A stretch of 32,126 nucleotides of DNA from Arthrobacter sp. (GCF_030540645.1 NZ_JAUNVV010000002.1:54871-86996); one strand, 5' to 3'. Numbered from the stretch's first letter, positions 22,305 to 31,267 are shown. The notes: a model not told the origin generated them from the letters alone. Program-made: numbers and translations.

Positions 22305-23033
22305 CTACTGCAGTTGCGCTTCGATGGCCCGCGCGCTGGAGGCCAATCGAGCCCCGATGGTGGCCGGCTGGTCTTCGGCGCCCAGAAAGACCACGCAGAT
22401 GGAAGCAGGCATGCCGCCGGGGATATGGATGGGCGCGGCGATCGCGGAGACTCCGGGGAGCACTTCGTCGTGGCTCGTGGCATACCCGGCAGTGCGCGCG
22501 GCGCGGGCTTCCGGCCGGTACGGCAGGCCGGGGGCAAGACGTGCCCATTCATTCTCGCTGATGGCGGACTGAATGGCGATGCCAGGTGCCCCGGAGCTGA
22601 AGGAATGGCGGGTGCCGGGGCGCTGCGCCAACGTGGCGCCGGAGCGTCGAGGCTCCACTGTCAGCAGCGTGACGGAATCACGGTGGTCCCACACTGCAAT
22701 GAACGCCGTCATGGACAGTTCGTTGGCCAGTTCCGTCAGCTCCGGAAGGGCTGCAGTTTGCAGGTCGCGGGAAACGCCGCGGGCCAGGGCTGCCAGTCCG
22801 GGGCCGGCCTGGACGCGGCCGGCGTCGTCCCGTGTGAGCAGTGCGTGATCCTCAAGCGTGCGCAGGATGCGGTAGGCGACGGAGCGATGCACGCCCAGCG
22901 CCGTGGACAGCTCGGCGATGGTCATCGGTGCGGGGGCTGCGGCCAGGATCTCCAGGGCACGGATGCCGCGGGACAGGGTTTGCGAATGGGCAGGTGGCTT
23001 CTCCGCGGAACCCTCAACTGCGTCTGTGCTCAC
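22305..23033 (-). CDS. IclR-family transcriptional regulator
   Basis: The product is 242 residues from a GTG at 23033. The N-terminal winged helix (about 18-80) contains TLSRGIRALEIL, IAELSTALGVHRSVAYRILRTLE and GRVQAGPGL, the IclR layout. The effector domain follows, with SGAPGIAIQSAI at about 144-155 and AIAAPIHIPGG. IclR proteins commonly control uptake and breakdown of aromatic or small organic acids. It lies 177 bases downstream of an MHS transporter on the same strand, with a strong hairpin between. Candidate targets are that transporter or the flavin hydroxylase operator at 10167. Neither is proven. Confidence 0.9.
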   Translation of the reverse strand: MSTDAVEGSAEKPPAHSQTLSRGIRALEILAAAPAPMTIAELSTALGVHRSVAYRILRTLEDHALLTRDDAGRVQAGPGLAALARGVSRDLQTAALPELTELANELSMTAFIAVWDHRDSVTLLTVEPRRSGATLAQRPGTRHSFSSGAPGIAIQSAISENEWARLAPGLPYRPEARAARTAGYATSHDEVLPGVSAIAAPIHIPGGMPASICVVFLGAEDQPATIGARLASSARAIEAQLQ

Positions 23034-23133
23034 GTCATCATCCTGTTCATTCGCCGCCGAAACAACCGTTCCTTATGTGGGACGGAAGTTCAATTATAGA
23101 ACTCTCACCAGGCTTCGTGAATCAGCGAAACGG

Positions 23134-23172
23134 ACGACGGCGGCACCCGCCCAAGGTGGGTGCCGCCGTCGT
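23134..23172 (-). terminator. 15-bp hairpin after the MHS transporter gene
   Basis: ACGACGGCGGCACCC at 23134-23148 pairs perfectly with GGGTGCCGCCGTCGT at 23158-23172. On the reverse strand the stem is followed by TTT. A smaller hairpin (TCGCT/AGCGA, within 23195-23209) directly follows the transporter stop. It most likely terminates the transporter transcript before the iclR gene. Confidence 0.75.
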
Positions 23173-23210
23173 TCTTGATTCAGCGGAGAGTGTTTCGCTC
23201 TCGAAGCGAG

Positions 23211-24602
23211 TCAGGACTCCGTGGTGGTGGAGCTCAGAACGGGCTCGCGCTTGTCGAAGATGGTGGCGCCAACTTCCTGCTCCGCCTGGTTCGTGATGCT
23301 GAGGCTGATCCCAGGGCGGTCCTTGAGCATGATCACCGCCGCCATGCCGAGCAAGGTCATGACCAGCAGGTAGGCGGAAATGGCCAAGCTGGTGCCGGTT
23401 GCCTGCAGGAGTGCTTGGGCGATCATCGGGGCAAAGGCACCGCCAATGATGGCGCCGATCGCGTAGGAGATTGAAACACCGGAGAAGCGCACGGATGCCG
23501 GGAAGATCTCGCTGTACCAAGCCGCTTGCGGTCCGTAGGTCAGGCCAAGGCCGAACGTGAATAGGAACAGGGCCAGGAACAGTGCCCAGAGCTCACCGGT
23601 GTTGATAAGCAGGAACAGTGGGAAGACGGTCAGCGCCTGGGCCGTGAAGCCGATCAGGTAAGTGTTTTTGCGCCCAATCTTGTCGGCCATGCCGCCGGCC
23701 AGTGCCGTGAAGATGAGCCACGTAGCCGCCGCGAACGTCATGGCAAGCAGTACTGGTGTCTTCTCCAGCCCCACGTTGCCGTCCGGGTTGGTGGCGTAGC
23801 TGGGGATGAACCCGCCTGTGGCCATGTAGCCGGAGGCGTTGTTGCCGGCGAAGATCAGCGCTGCCAGGACCACTAGGAGCCAGTGCTTGCGGAACAGTTC
23901 GATGATGGGGACCTTGGGCTGCTGCTTCTTTTCAGCGATCTCCAGGAACACCGGGCTTTCCTCCACTGCGCGGCGGACGAAGTAGCCCACACCGATCAGC
24001 ACCACGCTGAGCAGGAACGGTATACGCCAGCCCCACTCCATGAACGCGTCGCCTGGGGCAATCACGCCGGTCATCAAGGCCATCACGCCGGAAGCCATCA
24101 GCAAGCCCAGCGGCACGCCGAGCTGCGGGAAGGAACCTGCCCGGCCACGCTTGTTGTCAGGGGCGTGTTCGACGGCCATCAAAACGGCACCTCCCCATTC
24201 ACCGCCTGCGGAGACACCCTGCAGGATGCGCAGGATCAGCAGCAGGATGGGAGCCAGCACGCCAGCTGTCGCGTAGGTGGGCAGCAGGCCGATCAGCGTG
24301 GTGCAACCGCCCATCAGTAGCAGCGTCATTACGAGCATGGCCCGGCGGCCAATCCTGTCGCCATAGTGGCCTGCCAGAAAGGCGCCGAGTGGGCGGAACA
24401 GGAAGCTGATGCCTACGGAGGCGAAGGAGAGCAGCAGCCCGATCTGGGGTCCGGCTGGCTCGAAGAATAGGTGCGCAAACACCAAGCCGGCGGCCGTGGC
24501 GTAGATAAAGTAGTCGTACCACTCGACGGTGGTGCCGATGAGGGTAGCCATAGCCACGCGACGCTGCGTGCGTCGTGTGTCAACGACGGAAGGGATGCTC
24601 AT
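23211..24602 (-). CDS. MFS transporter, metabolite:H+ symporter (MHS) family
   Basis: The product is 463 residues with about twelve membrane segments. VEWYDYFIYATAAGLVF near the start, the loop GDRIGRR between helices 2 and 3, and RILQGVSAGGEWGGAVLMAVEHAP around helix 4 are diagnostic of the MHS group. That group includes ProP and the shikimate, citrate and dicarboxylate carriers. It should import an organic acid or zwitterion with protons. The C-terminal tail is short and lacks the ProP coiled coil, arguing against an osmosensor. It is divergent from a LysR gene and upstream of an IclR gene. An aromatic or carboxylic acid substrate is plausible but not determinable. Confidence 0.9.
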   Translation of the reverse strand: MSIPSVVDTRRTQRRVAMATLIGTTVEWYDYFIYATAAGLVFAHLFFEPAGPQIGLLLSFASVGISFLFRPLGAFLAGHYGDRIGRRAMLVMTLLLMGGCTTLIGLLPTYATAGVLAPILLLILRILQGVSAGGEWGGAVLMAVEHAPDNKRGRAGSFPQLGVPLGLLMASGVMALMTGVIAPGDAFMEWGWRIPFLLSVVLIGVGYFVRRAVEESPVFLEIAEKKQQPKVPIIELFRKHWLLVVLAALIFAGNNASGYMATGGFIPSYATNPDGNVGLEKTPVLLAMTFAAATWLIFTALAGGMADKIGRKNTYLIGFTAQALTVFPLFLLINTGELWALFLALFLFTFGLGLTYGPQAAWYSEIFPASVRFSGVSISYAIGAIIGGAFAPMIAQALLQATGTSLAISAYLLVMTLLGMAAVIMLKDRPGISLSITNQAEQEVGATIFDKREPVLSSTTTES

Positions 24603-24695
24603 GGGTTCGTGTCCTTGACTTTGCTCCGGGGGAACTGTTCGACCCTGGCTGACGCATCGTTGCGGCAGTGTGGCGGAATCAGTCTAGATGTAACT

Positions 24696-24706
24696 AGTGT
24701 CACACT
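24696..24706. promoter_or_regulatory. Palindrome in the MHS transporter-lysR divergent promoter region
   Basis: AGTGT-C-ACACT is a perfect dyad around one base. It lies about 94 bases before the transporter start and 50 before the lysR start, a normal position for a LysR-type or other operator. AT-rich sequence (TTATAAAAATA at 24725-24735) just downstream could be part of the lysR promoter. Confidence 0.4.
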
Positions 24707-24755
24707 TTGCGAACAATGAGTAAACTTATAAAAATAGCAAAACATATTCGGTTTT

Positions 24756-25706
24756 ATGAAAGAAGCTACTTTGGTCAAGTTCACTTTCCGCCAGCTGGAG
24801 CTGTTTGTGGCCCTCGCGGACTTCCCCACGCTGAGCGACGCCGCAGTGTCCTTGCACTTCTCAGAATCAGCACTTTCCCAGGCCATTACCCGGTTGGAAA
24901 GCTCCGTGGGCGAGCAATTGTGCATCCGCCGCAAGTCCCGTGGCCTGCAACTGACCCCTGCCGGGGAGCACTTTGCGGTGCGGGCAAGAGGGCTGCTGAA
25001 GGATGCCGAAGACCTGTTGTCGGAGATGAGTGGAGCAACGGGGGAGTTGAAGGGCCCGGTGAAATTGGGCTGCTTTGCCAGTTTTGCGGCCAGCGTGCTG
25101 CCAGCCATCTTGGATGGTTTTCCCAAGCGGTATCCAGGCGTCCAGGTGGAGGTGGTGGTGGGAACGCACGATGAGCTGCTACCGGCGCTGGAGAGCGGCC
25201 GACTGGACCTGGCCATCGTCTACGACATGGAACTGCCACCTGGCTTCCAACGCCGGATCATCTATGAGACCGAGCTGCAGGCGGTGCTGCCCGTGGACCA
25301 TCCGCTGGCACAGCAGGAATCCGTGGACTTGGCCGAACTAGTCACGGAACCTCTGATCATGTACGACTCCAGCCCCAGCACAGCAAATACTCACCGCGCT
25401 TTCGCGGAGCGCGGGCTGCGGCCTACCATTGTGGCGCACATGCCACAGGTCATCCTGGTCCAGGCGCTGGTGGCCCGAGGCCTTGGATATTCGCTGCTGA
25501 TGTCTAGACCAAACTGCGCCCCAGTCAGCTTGGAAGGGTTTCCTCTGGCAATTCGCCCCTTGTCGCCGCCAAGCAGTCAGACCAGCATGGCGGGCATTTG
25601 GCCCGAGCACTTTAGGCTCAGCCCCAGAGCGCGAGCCTTGCTCGACTTCGCCGTTGAGACGTTCGGGGCAGCAGAGCAGGTTGCGACTCAGCCCCTGCCC
25701 GGCTGA
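24756..25706 (+). CDS. LysR-family transcriptional regulator
   Basis: The product is 316 residues. The N-terminal HTH has FTFRQLELFVALADFPTLSDAA and SALSQAITRLESSVGEQL (about 9-65). A periplasmic-binding-protein-like effector domain follows (about 95-300; LAIVYDMELP and ALVARGLGYSLLM are typical). The ATG at 24756 lacks a good ribosome site; translation could be leaderless or begin at a TTG six codons in. It is divergent from the MHS transporter, the common arrangement in which a LysR activates its neighbour in response to the imported substrate. The effector is unknown. Confidence 0.9.
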   Translation: MKEATLVKFTFRQLELFVALADFPTLSDAAVSLHFSESALSQAITRLESSVGEQLCIRRKSRGLQLTPAGEHFAVRARGLLKDAEDLLSEMSGATGELKGPVKLGCFASFAASVLPAILDGFPKRYPGVQVEVVVGTHDELLPALESGRLDLAIVYDMELPPGFQRRIIYETELQAVLPVDHPLAQQESVDLAELVTEPLIMYDSSPSTANTHRAFAERGLRPTIVAHMPQVILVQALVARGLGYSLLMSRPNCAPVSLEGFPLAIRPLSPPSSQTSMAGIWPEHFRLSPRARALLDFAVETFGAAEQVATQPLPG

Positions 25707-25746
25707 CGGTGCTACGCTCCAAACAGCATTTCGTTGGGAGGCCACC

Positions 25747-26238
25747 GTGGCCACATTGAGAATCACCGACTGGTGGGACAAGCTCTTCGTCATCGGGATC
25801 ATCTTCAAGGGCCTTGATGGTGTCCTGGAGCTGATTGGTGGCACGCTCCTGCTGTTCGTTCCGCCGGACAGGCTCAAGCAGCTGGCAATCTTGGTGACCC
25901 AGCCGGAGCTGACCGAGGACCCGGATGACTTCATCGCCAACCACATCCTCCAAGGTGCCGCCGGGCTGACCGACCATGTGGTGTTTTTCGCGGCGCTGTA
26001 CCTGCTGGCCCACGGTGTTGTGAAAGTGGTTTTGGTGGCGGCCATCCTGCGGGACAAATTATGGGCCTACCCCTGGATGATCGCCCTTCTTGTCATTTTC
26101 ATCCTCTACCAGTTATACCAATTGACGCAGACGCCGTCGCTGGGGCTGGCGGCCCTGACCGTGTTCGATATCCTGATAGTGGTGCTCACCTGGCATGAAT
26201 ACGGGCGGCAGCGCCACCGGAGGATAGAGACACCATGA
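25747..26238 (+). CDS. DUF2127-family integral membrane protein
   Basis: The product is 163 residues from a GTG at 25747 with GGGAGG six bases upstream. About four membrane helices are visible: IIFKGLDGVLELIGGTLLLF, the segment around VVFFAALYLLAHGVVKVVLV, WMIALLVIFILYQLYQL and LAALTVFDILIVVLTW. The phrases KGLDGVLEL, ALYLLAHGVVKVVL and the final TVFDILIVVLTWHEY are the family pattern. The function of DUF2127 is unknown. The stop overlaps the next gene's start by four bases (ATGA), so the two are translationally coupled. Confidence 0.85.
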   Translation: MATLRITDWWDKLFVIGIIFKGLDGVLELIGGTLLLFVPPDRLKQLAILVTQPELTEDPDDFIANHILQGAAGLTDHVVFFAALYLLAHGVVKVVLVAAILRDKLWAYPWMIALLVIFILYQLYQLTQTPSLGLAALTVFDILIVVLTWHEYGRQRHRRIETP

Positions 26239-27173
26239 AGATTCTGATCGTAGGTGCCGGGGCGACCGGCGCATATTTTGGCGCCCGTTTGGCTGCGGCC
26301 GGACGAGACGTTACATTTCTGGTCCATGAGAAACGGGCCCAGTTCCTGGCCCAACGCGGGCTGCGGATTGCCGGTACCGACCCTGAGCTGCGGATCGAAC
26401 CGAAACTTCTCACGGCAGGGCAGCTGCAGGAGACGTTCGACGTCGTTGTTCTCACCGTCAAGGCTTCCGCGCTGGCCGCGGCCATTGCCGACCTTGCCCC
26501 CGCTGTGGGGCCGGACACTGTCATCATCCCGTTCCTGAACGGCCTGGGCCACATGGATGCGCTGGTCGCCGCGTTTGGGGCTGAGAAGGTGCTTGGCTCT
26601 GTGGTGCACCTCGTGGGCACCATCAACGGGGAGGGCGATATTGAAGTGCGGGACCCGATTTCACGCTGGACCATCGGCGAACAAAACGGTGGTGAGATGG
26701 GCGAACTTTCACCTCGCGTGCAGGTGCTGCTGGAAGAAATTACGGTGCCCGGCATCACTGCGGTTGCTGTGCCAAACGGGATTGCCACCATGTGGGAAAA
26801 ATGGGTGTTCATTGTGACGGCGGCAACTGTGACGTGCCTGATGCGCGGCTCCGTGGGCGACATTGTGCAGTGTCCAGGCGGCAGCGACTTTGTCGGGACG
26901 GTGCTGGCGGAGGCTGCTGCAATGTCCGCCGCGGCGGGGTTTCCGGTTTCAGCGCAGGAGCTTGCTGGTTCGCTGAGCTTCTTGACAGCGCCCGGATCCC
27001 TTTTTACGTCCTCGCTGTATCGCGATGTTACGGCCGGGTTGCCGCACGAAGGCGAGCACATCGTGGGCGACTTTGTGCGCCGCGCGCGAGAGCTGGGCGT
27101 GGACGCCCCACTGCTCAACCTGGCGCTGTTGCAGCTGCGCGTCCACGACGCCGGAATGGCCCGTCGCAGCTGA
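26235..27173 (+). CDS. Ketopantoate reductase (ApbA/PanE)-family protein
   Basis: The product is 312 residues. The N-terminal Rossmann motif GAGATGAYFGARLA lies at 7-20, with VVVLTVKASAL at 70-80 and FLNGLGHMD at 100-108. Catalytic Lys189 sits in MWEKWVF, and the C-terminal helical domain has LPHEGEH. The canonical enzyme reduces 2-dehydropantoate to pantoate with NADPH for coenzyme A synthesis. Many paralogues act on other 2-keto acids, and this one is coupled to a DUF2127 gene rather than panB/panC. The name is therefore kept at family level. Confidence 0.88.
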   Translation: MKILIVGAGATGAYFGARLAAAGRDVTFLVHEKRAQFLAQRGLRIAGTDPELRIEPKLLTAGQLQETFDVVVLTVKASALAAAIADLAPAVGPDTVIIPFLNGLGHMDALVAAFGAEKVLGSVVHLVGTINGEGDIEVRDPISRWTIGEQNGGEMGELSPRVQVLLEEITVPGITAVAVPNGIATMWEKWVFIVTAATVTCLMRGSVGDIVQCPGGSDFVGTVLAEAAAMSAAAGFPVSAQELAGSLSFLTAPGSLFTSSLYRDVTAGLPHEGEHIVGDFVRRARELGVDAPLLNLALLQLRVHDAGMARRS

Positions 27174-27286
27174 TAGGAACACAGAAAGCGCAAAGTAGCC
27201 AGACGCCCGAATGAAAAGTTGGGAACAGCTCCGGGGGTTTTCCTGACTTGACCGGCGTAACTCCCGGTTAGACAACATTCTTAAAC

Positions 27287-27357
27287 GAATAGCTCGCAGC
27301 AGTTGCAGTGGAAACCGCTTTCACGGTGCCCTTTTCTGCAACTGCTGCGAGCTATTC
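27287..27357. repeat. Perfect 22-bp inverted repeat with a LacI-operator-like loop
   Basis: The arm at 27287-27308 (GAATAGCTCGCAGC...) is repeated perfectly inverted at 27336-27357. The 27-base spacer begins with GTGGAAACCGCTTTCAC (27308-27324), an imperfect dyad like LacI-family operators. The element lies between convergent genes, 113 bases after the reductase stop and 19 bases beyond the heparinase-like gene stop, so it could end both transcripts. Neither strand has a U-tract directly after the stem. The remainder of the 27174-27376 gap shows nothing recognisable. Confidence 0.7.
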
Positions 27358-27376
27358 TGCCGTTAAGGCCCAGGGC

Positions 27377-30300
27377 TTAGTGCCTTGCCCGCTTTCGGCG
27401 TGCCGCGATGGCAAGTGCCATTCCCGCGCCAGCCAGAATCAGTGCACCCAGCGCCAGAGGAAGCACGGTTGCCCCCGTGGATGCGAGATCATCGTCCTGT
27501 GCGGTATCCGGAAGGGGCGATGCCGATTCATCTGTAGGGGTGGTCTCCGTGGCTGTGGCGGAGGGCGATGCCGATTCATCTGTAGGGCTGGTCTCCGTGG
27601 CTGTGGGCGACGGGGTTGCCGGTGGCGGGGTGGTCTCCGTGGGGACTGTTGCCGCGGGGGTGATGGCCCCCGTCTCCAGCGAGAACGTGACTGGTCCGGC
27701 GATTGTGGACCCTTCAAATGGTGCGAAGGTTCGCAGCAGGCCGTCCTGCGTCCGTTCGAAGGGAAGCCACCCTTCGACCTGGACGTCGTTGCCCTTGACC
27801 TTCACGATCTTGAAGGCCCAGCCTGAACCGTCCGCTGCCTTCACGGTCATCCACCTACCGGCCAGGTCCTCGCTGTTTTGCAGTTCCTGATCGATGGTGA
27901 TGATGCTCGCACCAGCGGTGCCGCCAGTTGCGGTCCCATCATTGCTGCTCGTGCTGGCAGTGACCTGGCCTGAAACGGAGACTGCGGCAGTCTTATTGGC
28001 CTTGGCGAGCCCGCCACAACGAACCGTCGTGTCGCCATAGGTGTAGATGCGCGCCTGATCATCACACTGACCATTGCCATTCCCATTGACAGGCGTCTTT
28101 CCGGCGTTCGAATGCCCCTGCGCGTCATTGCTGACCCGGACTTGGGCGACCTTGCCGCTGAAGGTGATCCCGTCGATCGTCCGGGGCTTGTTGTCGTCGC
28201 TGAGGTAGACGTAGTCGGTGAAGCTTGTGCCCTTCACCCGCGCCACGGCGGTATTGGGGTCTCCATCGGGTGCCTTGAGCCAGTCGACGGACTGTACCAG
28301 CGGGGTTTGGTTCTTGCGTGATGTTTCGTAGATGCTGCCGTAGATCGTGGTCTCGTCCGGATCGACCTTGGTGAGGCGCTGGAAGTGCTCACCAGGGAAG
28401 GCGTTCTTCTTTGCAGGGTCCTGCAATGTGCGCCGGTTTGTGGGAATCGTCGAGAAGATGACGTCGTCGCCTTTGACCCCGTTCATGAAGGCGTGCATTG
28501 TGGTGCCGCTGTCCTCTCCGGTCCAGCTGAAGTTGAAGTCCTGTGACCCGTCGGCCAGCCGTGGATCGGTCATCATGTCACGGCCATCGGCGAGTCCGTA
28601 GGTCGTTCCCCGTTCAGCTAGCAGGTCCTTGACGAACCCGGTGTGTTTGCTGACGGGCAGTTGGCTGCTGAAGTCCGTGTCTTCCTGCTCGCTGGAGCGC
28701 AGGAAGATCTGGTGTGCCTGCCCTCCCTTGAGTCGGCTGACATCCACGGCGTAGCTGCGCCCGCCCTCCAGGGCGACGGTCATGACCAGGCGTCGTTTGC
28801 TGGTGGCGTGGTCCCCATCTGGGCCCGGCAGGCTCGACTCCACAAAGGAGACCTTCTCGTTGCTGCCTTCGCCGGTTTCGATCCCGGTAACAGAGGCATG
28901 GGTCGGTTCCTGTGCCTGTTCGCCGTAAGGTTCCGCCTCTGGGCTCCACACCCAAGGCGCGTTCGCGGTGGAGGCGCTCATCTGGAAGTAGCGGTTCACA
29001 TCGGTTCGGGAGGCATAGCCGACATAGGGGAGGGCCTCGGTTCCACTGCCCCAGAGCGAGATGCCCAGCAGGTTCCCGTGAGAGTGGCCGCCAGCGTACG
29101 GCAGGCCGCGGGCAATCTGCGGAGCCTCCAAAGTAATCTGGGTGGCTTCACCGTATGGGCCCGCCTTCTCATCACCCTGGGTGAGCGCGTAGAACCCGTA
29201 GCCGTTGAGGGCGATGTCATCCAGGTTCTCCTTCAGAACGGGAGAGGTCTCGTCATACGCGGAGAGGTTGCCCGAGCCGGCCCACGTGTCATTGAGCGGG
29301 ATGATGTGCCCGTTGGGCTGCGCCGTCGTGGTCGACAGGCTCGTCGACTTTTCAAAGATCGGATAGTGCTTCGTGAGGTCCGTGTGGTTGAGCTTGAGCC
29401 CCATTTTCGTGTCGTTATAGTCGGCGGGGTCCACAAAGTTGGCCTGGACCAGCTGGTAGAACTGCTTTAGGTTTCCCAAAACCTGGTCCTGGTAGCTGAG
29501 CGTGGCTTCCTCCCACAGCCCGTCCGAGTGCCACCACTGTCCGGAGACCAGGGTCTGCGCCGTGGGCAGGAACAGGCGCAGCAGATCCGGGTCACCGAGG
29601 ACGACGGCGATGCCGGCGGCTGGCTTGAGCCCGTACGGAGTGATGTTGTTGACAGTGCCTGCGTTCATGGTCCAGGTGTCCACCGCCGACTCACGCAACA
29701 TGTCCTCCACTGCGCCGCGGGACTCCGGGGTCCAGGAAGCGGCGTGGTAAATCGTGTCATAGGCATACACCACGTCGGCAGAGACCGCCGTCTCCCACGA
29801 CTTGAAGCCACCATGGAGATAGGGCACCTGTTCGTAGGTGTCGGCCATAGCGGTCATCACGGTGATGGCGGACTTCGCGTAATTCTCATCGCCAGTGGTC
29901 GCATACAGGTCCGCCATCCGGCGCACCTGCTTCTCGATGTCCGGGTGCTGATGCAGGCTGGTCCGGCCCAGATTGGCCTTCTTAGCCGCGGCGGTCAGCT
30001 CCGGCGCCGAAAGGGACATGAGGCCGGCGACGGCGGTGAGGCGCTGCTCGGTGCTCTCATCGTGCAGCGTGGTCCAGGCCGAGCGGACGCCGAACATGAC
30101 CTCGGGACTGTTCATGGGGTGCTGGATACGTGAGCTGGGATAGTCGCCGACAACATCCTGCCATTTCGGGTTCTCCACCGGTTCCCCGCCCGGGGCGAAG
30201 CTGGCCGTCCCGGGGCCTTCGAAGTAGAGCTCGAAGCGCAGCTCGTCCGCACCAGCCGGCGCACGCAAGTGCAGGAAAAGGTCGGATTTGGCTGTGTTTC

Positions 30301-31267
30301 CGGTGATAGTGGCTGATTCAACCCGGGCACCGGGCACCGCGGCGTCCAACGCGCGGCCGTTGGCGTAAGCGGTGGCAACCAGACGGACCTTGCTGGAACT
30401 CACGGCGCCCCTGACAGTGACGTTGCGATCCAGGCCGTAAGTGCGGCCCGGGATGGCCGGCAGTGACTTGACGAACGAACCCGCAGTCTTCTGGGCGGCG
30501 TCAATCTGCAGGGTCTTGTCAGCGAAGGAGAATCCCGGGGCGGTAGGGCTGTGTGAACGCATTCCCCAGCCATCGAATTCACCGGGCAGGTCTGTTCCGG
30601 TTTCCACGCTCGCCACGATGTCATCGACATCGGCAACCGCCGTGGTGCCAACGGTTCCGGTCTGGGTGAAACGGATGCTCTGAGTGGATTCCCAGATGCC
30701 ACTGGCAAGCATCCGGGCATCCCTGAGGACCTGTTTACCATCGATCCAAGCCGAAACAGTGCCATCGGTATGGTTGATCGTCGCTTCGAGGTCATACCAT
30801 TTGTCTGGACTGTACGTCAGGTCGGTGGGTTGGCCCAGCAGCTTGACCGTCGCGTCCGGGTTGAACGTGAAGATCGTCTGGTAGACGGTCTTGCCACCCA
30901 CTGAGGAATGCATCAGGAACGCCTCGCGCTTGTGCGTGGCGTCACCCATGCGGAACGAGGCACGCAGTGAAAGCTCGCCGGACCAAGTGCCATAGCGGTA
31001 GAGCGTTTCCGTCGTTGTCGCGGATTCGGAAGTCATCCGGGCAACTCCGTTGCCCGGATCGTTGTCCCGATCAGCGATCACAATGCTGTCAGGTGCGGTG
31101 GCAGTTCCTGTAAACGGGCTGAGGGTGCCAGAATTGAAATCCTGCTTAAAGACCAGCGTAGCGGCCGTGGCAGGCAGGGCGGTCAGGGGTGAGATCGCGG
31201 CGACGGCGAGGGCGACAGACATTGCAATCGTCATGCGCGTGCGCCGGTGGTGATACGCGGGGGACAT
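27377..31267 (-). CDS. Secreted heparinase II/III-type polysaccharide lyase with a LAXTG sortase anchor
   Basis: The product is 1296 residues, from an ATG with TGGAG six bases upstream. A signal peptide (basic HHRRTR, hydrophobic core, cleavage near ATA-A at 35-36) precedes a beta-sandwich-like region (about 38-225, resembling a LamG/concanavalin fold). A second carbohydrate-binding-like part runs from about 230 to 360. An alpha/alpha toroid (about 385-680) carries NNITPYG at 540-546. A heparinase II/III-like beta domain has YAGGHSHGNLLG at 724-735, a probable catalytic or metal histidine region. The C-terminus has a Thr/Pro/Ser-rich stalk, LASTG at 1261-1265, a membrane helix and a basic tail, consistent with class E sortase anchoring. 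The polysaccharide attacked cannot be read from the sequence; no degradation partners are adjacent. Confidence 0.82.
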   Translation of the reverse strand: MSPAYHHRRTRMTIAMSVALAVAAISPLTALPATAATLVFKQDFNSGTLSPFTGTATAPDSIVIADRDNDPGNGVARMTSESATTTETLYRYGTWSGELSLRASFRMGDATHKREAFLMHSSVGGKTVYQTIFTFNPDATVKLLGQPTDLTYSPDKWYDLEATINHTDGTVSAWIDGKQVLRDARMLASGIWESTQSIRFTQTGTVGTTAVADVDDIVASVETGTDLPGEFDGWGMRSHSPTAPGFSFADKTLQIDAAQKTAGSFVKSLPAIPGRTYGLDRNVTVRGAVSSSKVRLVATAYANGRALDAAVPGARVESATITGNTAKSDLFLHLRAPAGADELRFELYFEGPGTASFAPGGEPVENPKWQDVVGDYPSSRIQHPMNSPEVMFGVRSAWTTLHDESTEQRLTAVAGLMSLSAPELTAAAKKANLGRTSLHQHPDIEKQVRRMADLYATTGDENYAKSAITVMTAMADTYEQVPYLHGGFKSWETAVSADVVYAYDTIYHAASWTPESRGAVEDMLRESAVDTWTMNAGTVNNITPYGLKPAAGIAVVLGDPDLLRLFLPTAQTLVSGQWWHSDGLWEEATLSYQDQVLGNLKQFYQLVQANFVDPADYNDTKMGLKLNHTDLTKHYPIFEKSTSLSTTTAQPNGHIIPLNDTWAGSGNLSAYDETSPVLKENLDDIALNGYGFYALTQGDEKAGPYGEATQITLEAPQIARGLPYAGGHSHGNLLGISLWGSGTEALPYVGYASRTDVNRYFQMSASTANAPWVWSPEAEPYGEQAQEPTHASVTGIETGEGSNEKVSFVESSLPGPDGDHATSKRRLVMTVALEGGRSYAVDVSRLKGGQAHQIFLRSSEQEDTDFSSQLPVSKHTGFVKDLLAERGTTYGLADGRDMMTDPRLADGSQDFNFSWTGEDSGTTMHAFMNGVKGDDVIFSTIPTNRRTLQDPAKKNAFPGEHFQRLTKVDPDETTIYGSIYETSRKNQTPLVQSVDWLKAPDGDPNTAVARVKGTSFTDYVYLSDDNKPRTIDGITFSGKVAQVRVSNDAQGHSNAGKTPVNGNGNGQCDDQARIYTYGDTTVRCGGLAKANKTAAVSVSGQVTASTSSNDGTATGGTAGASIITIDQELQNSEDLAGRWMTVKAADGSGWAFKIVKVKGNDVQVEGWLPFERTQDGLLRTFAPFEGSTIAGPVTFSLETGAITPAATVPTETTPPPATPSPTATETSPTDESASPSATATETTPTDESASPLPDTAQDDDLASTGATVLPLALGALILAGAGMALAIAARRKRARH
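27515..27606 (-). repeat. 48-bp tandem repeat in the cell-wall stalk of the heparinase-like gene
   Basis: Two copies (27515-27558 and 27563-27606) differ at one base over 44 positions and repeat with a 48-base period. They encode consecutive 16-residue units beginning ETSPTDESASP and ETTPTDESASP in the wall-spanning stalk just before the sortase motif. Such repeats can change copy number by slippage and alter stalk length. Confidence 0.9.

Noticed and set aside
27287-27357. CRISPR repeat or tRNA-like structure
   Set aside because: It is a single inverted pair without spacers or tandem copies, and no cloverleaf or CCA end is present.
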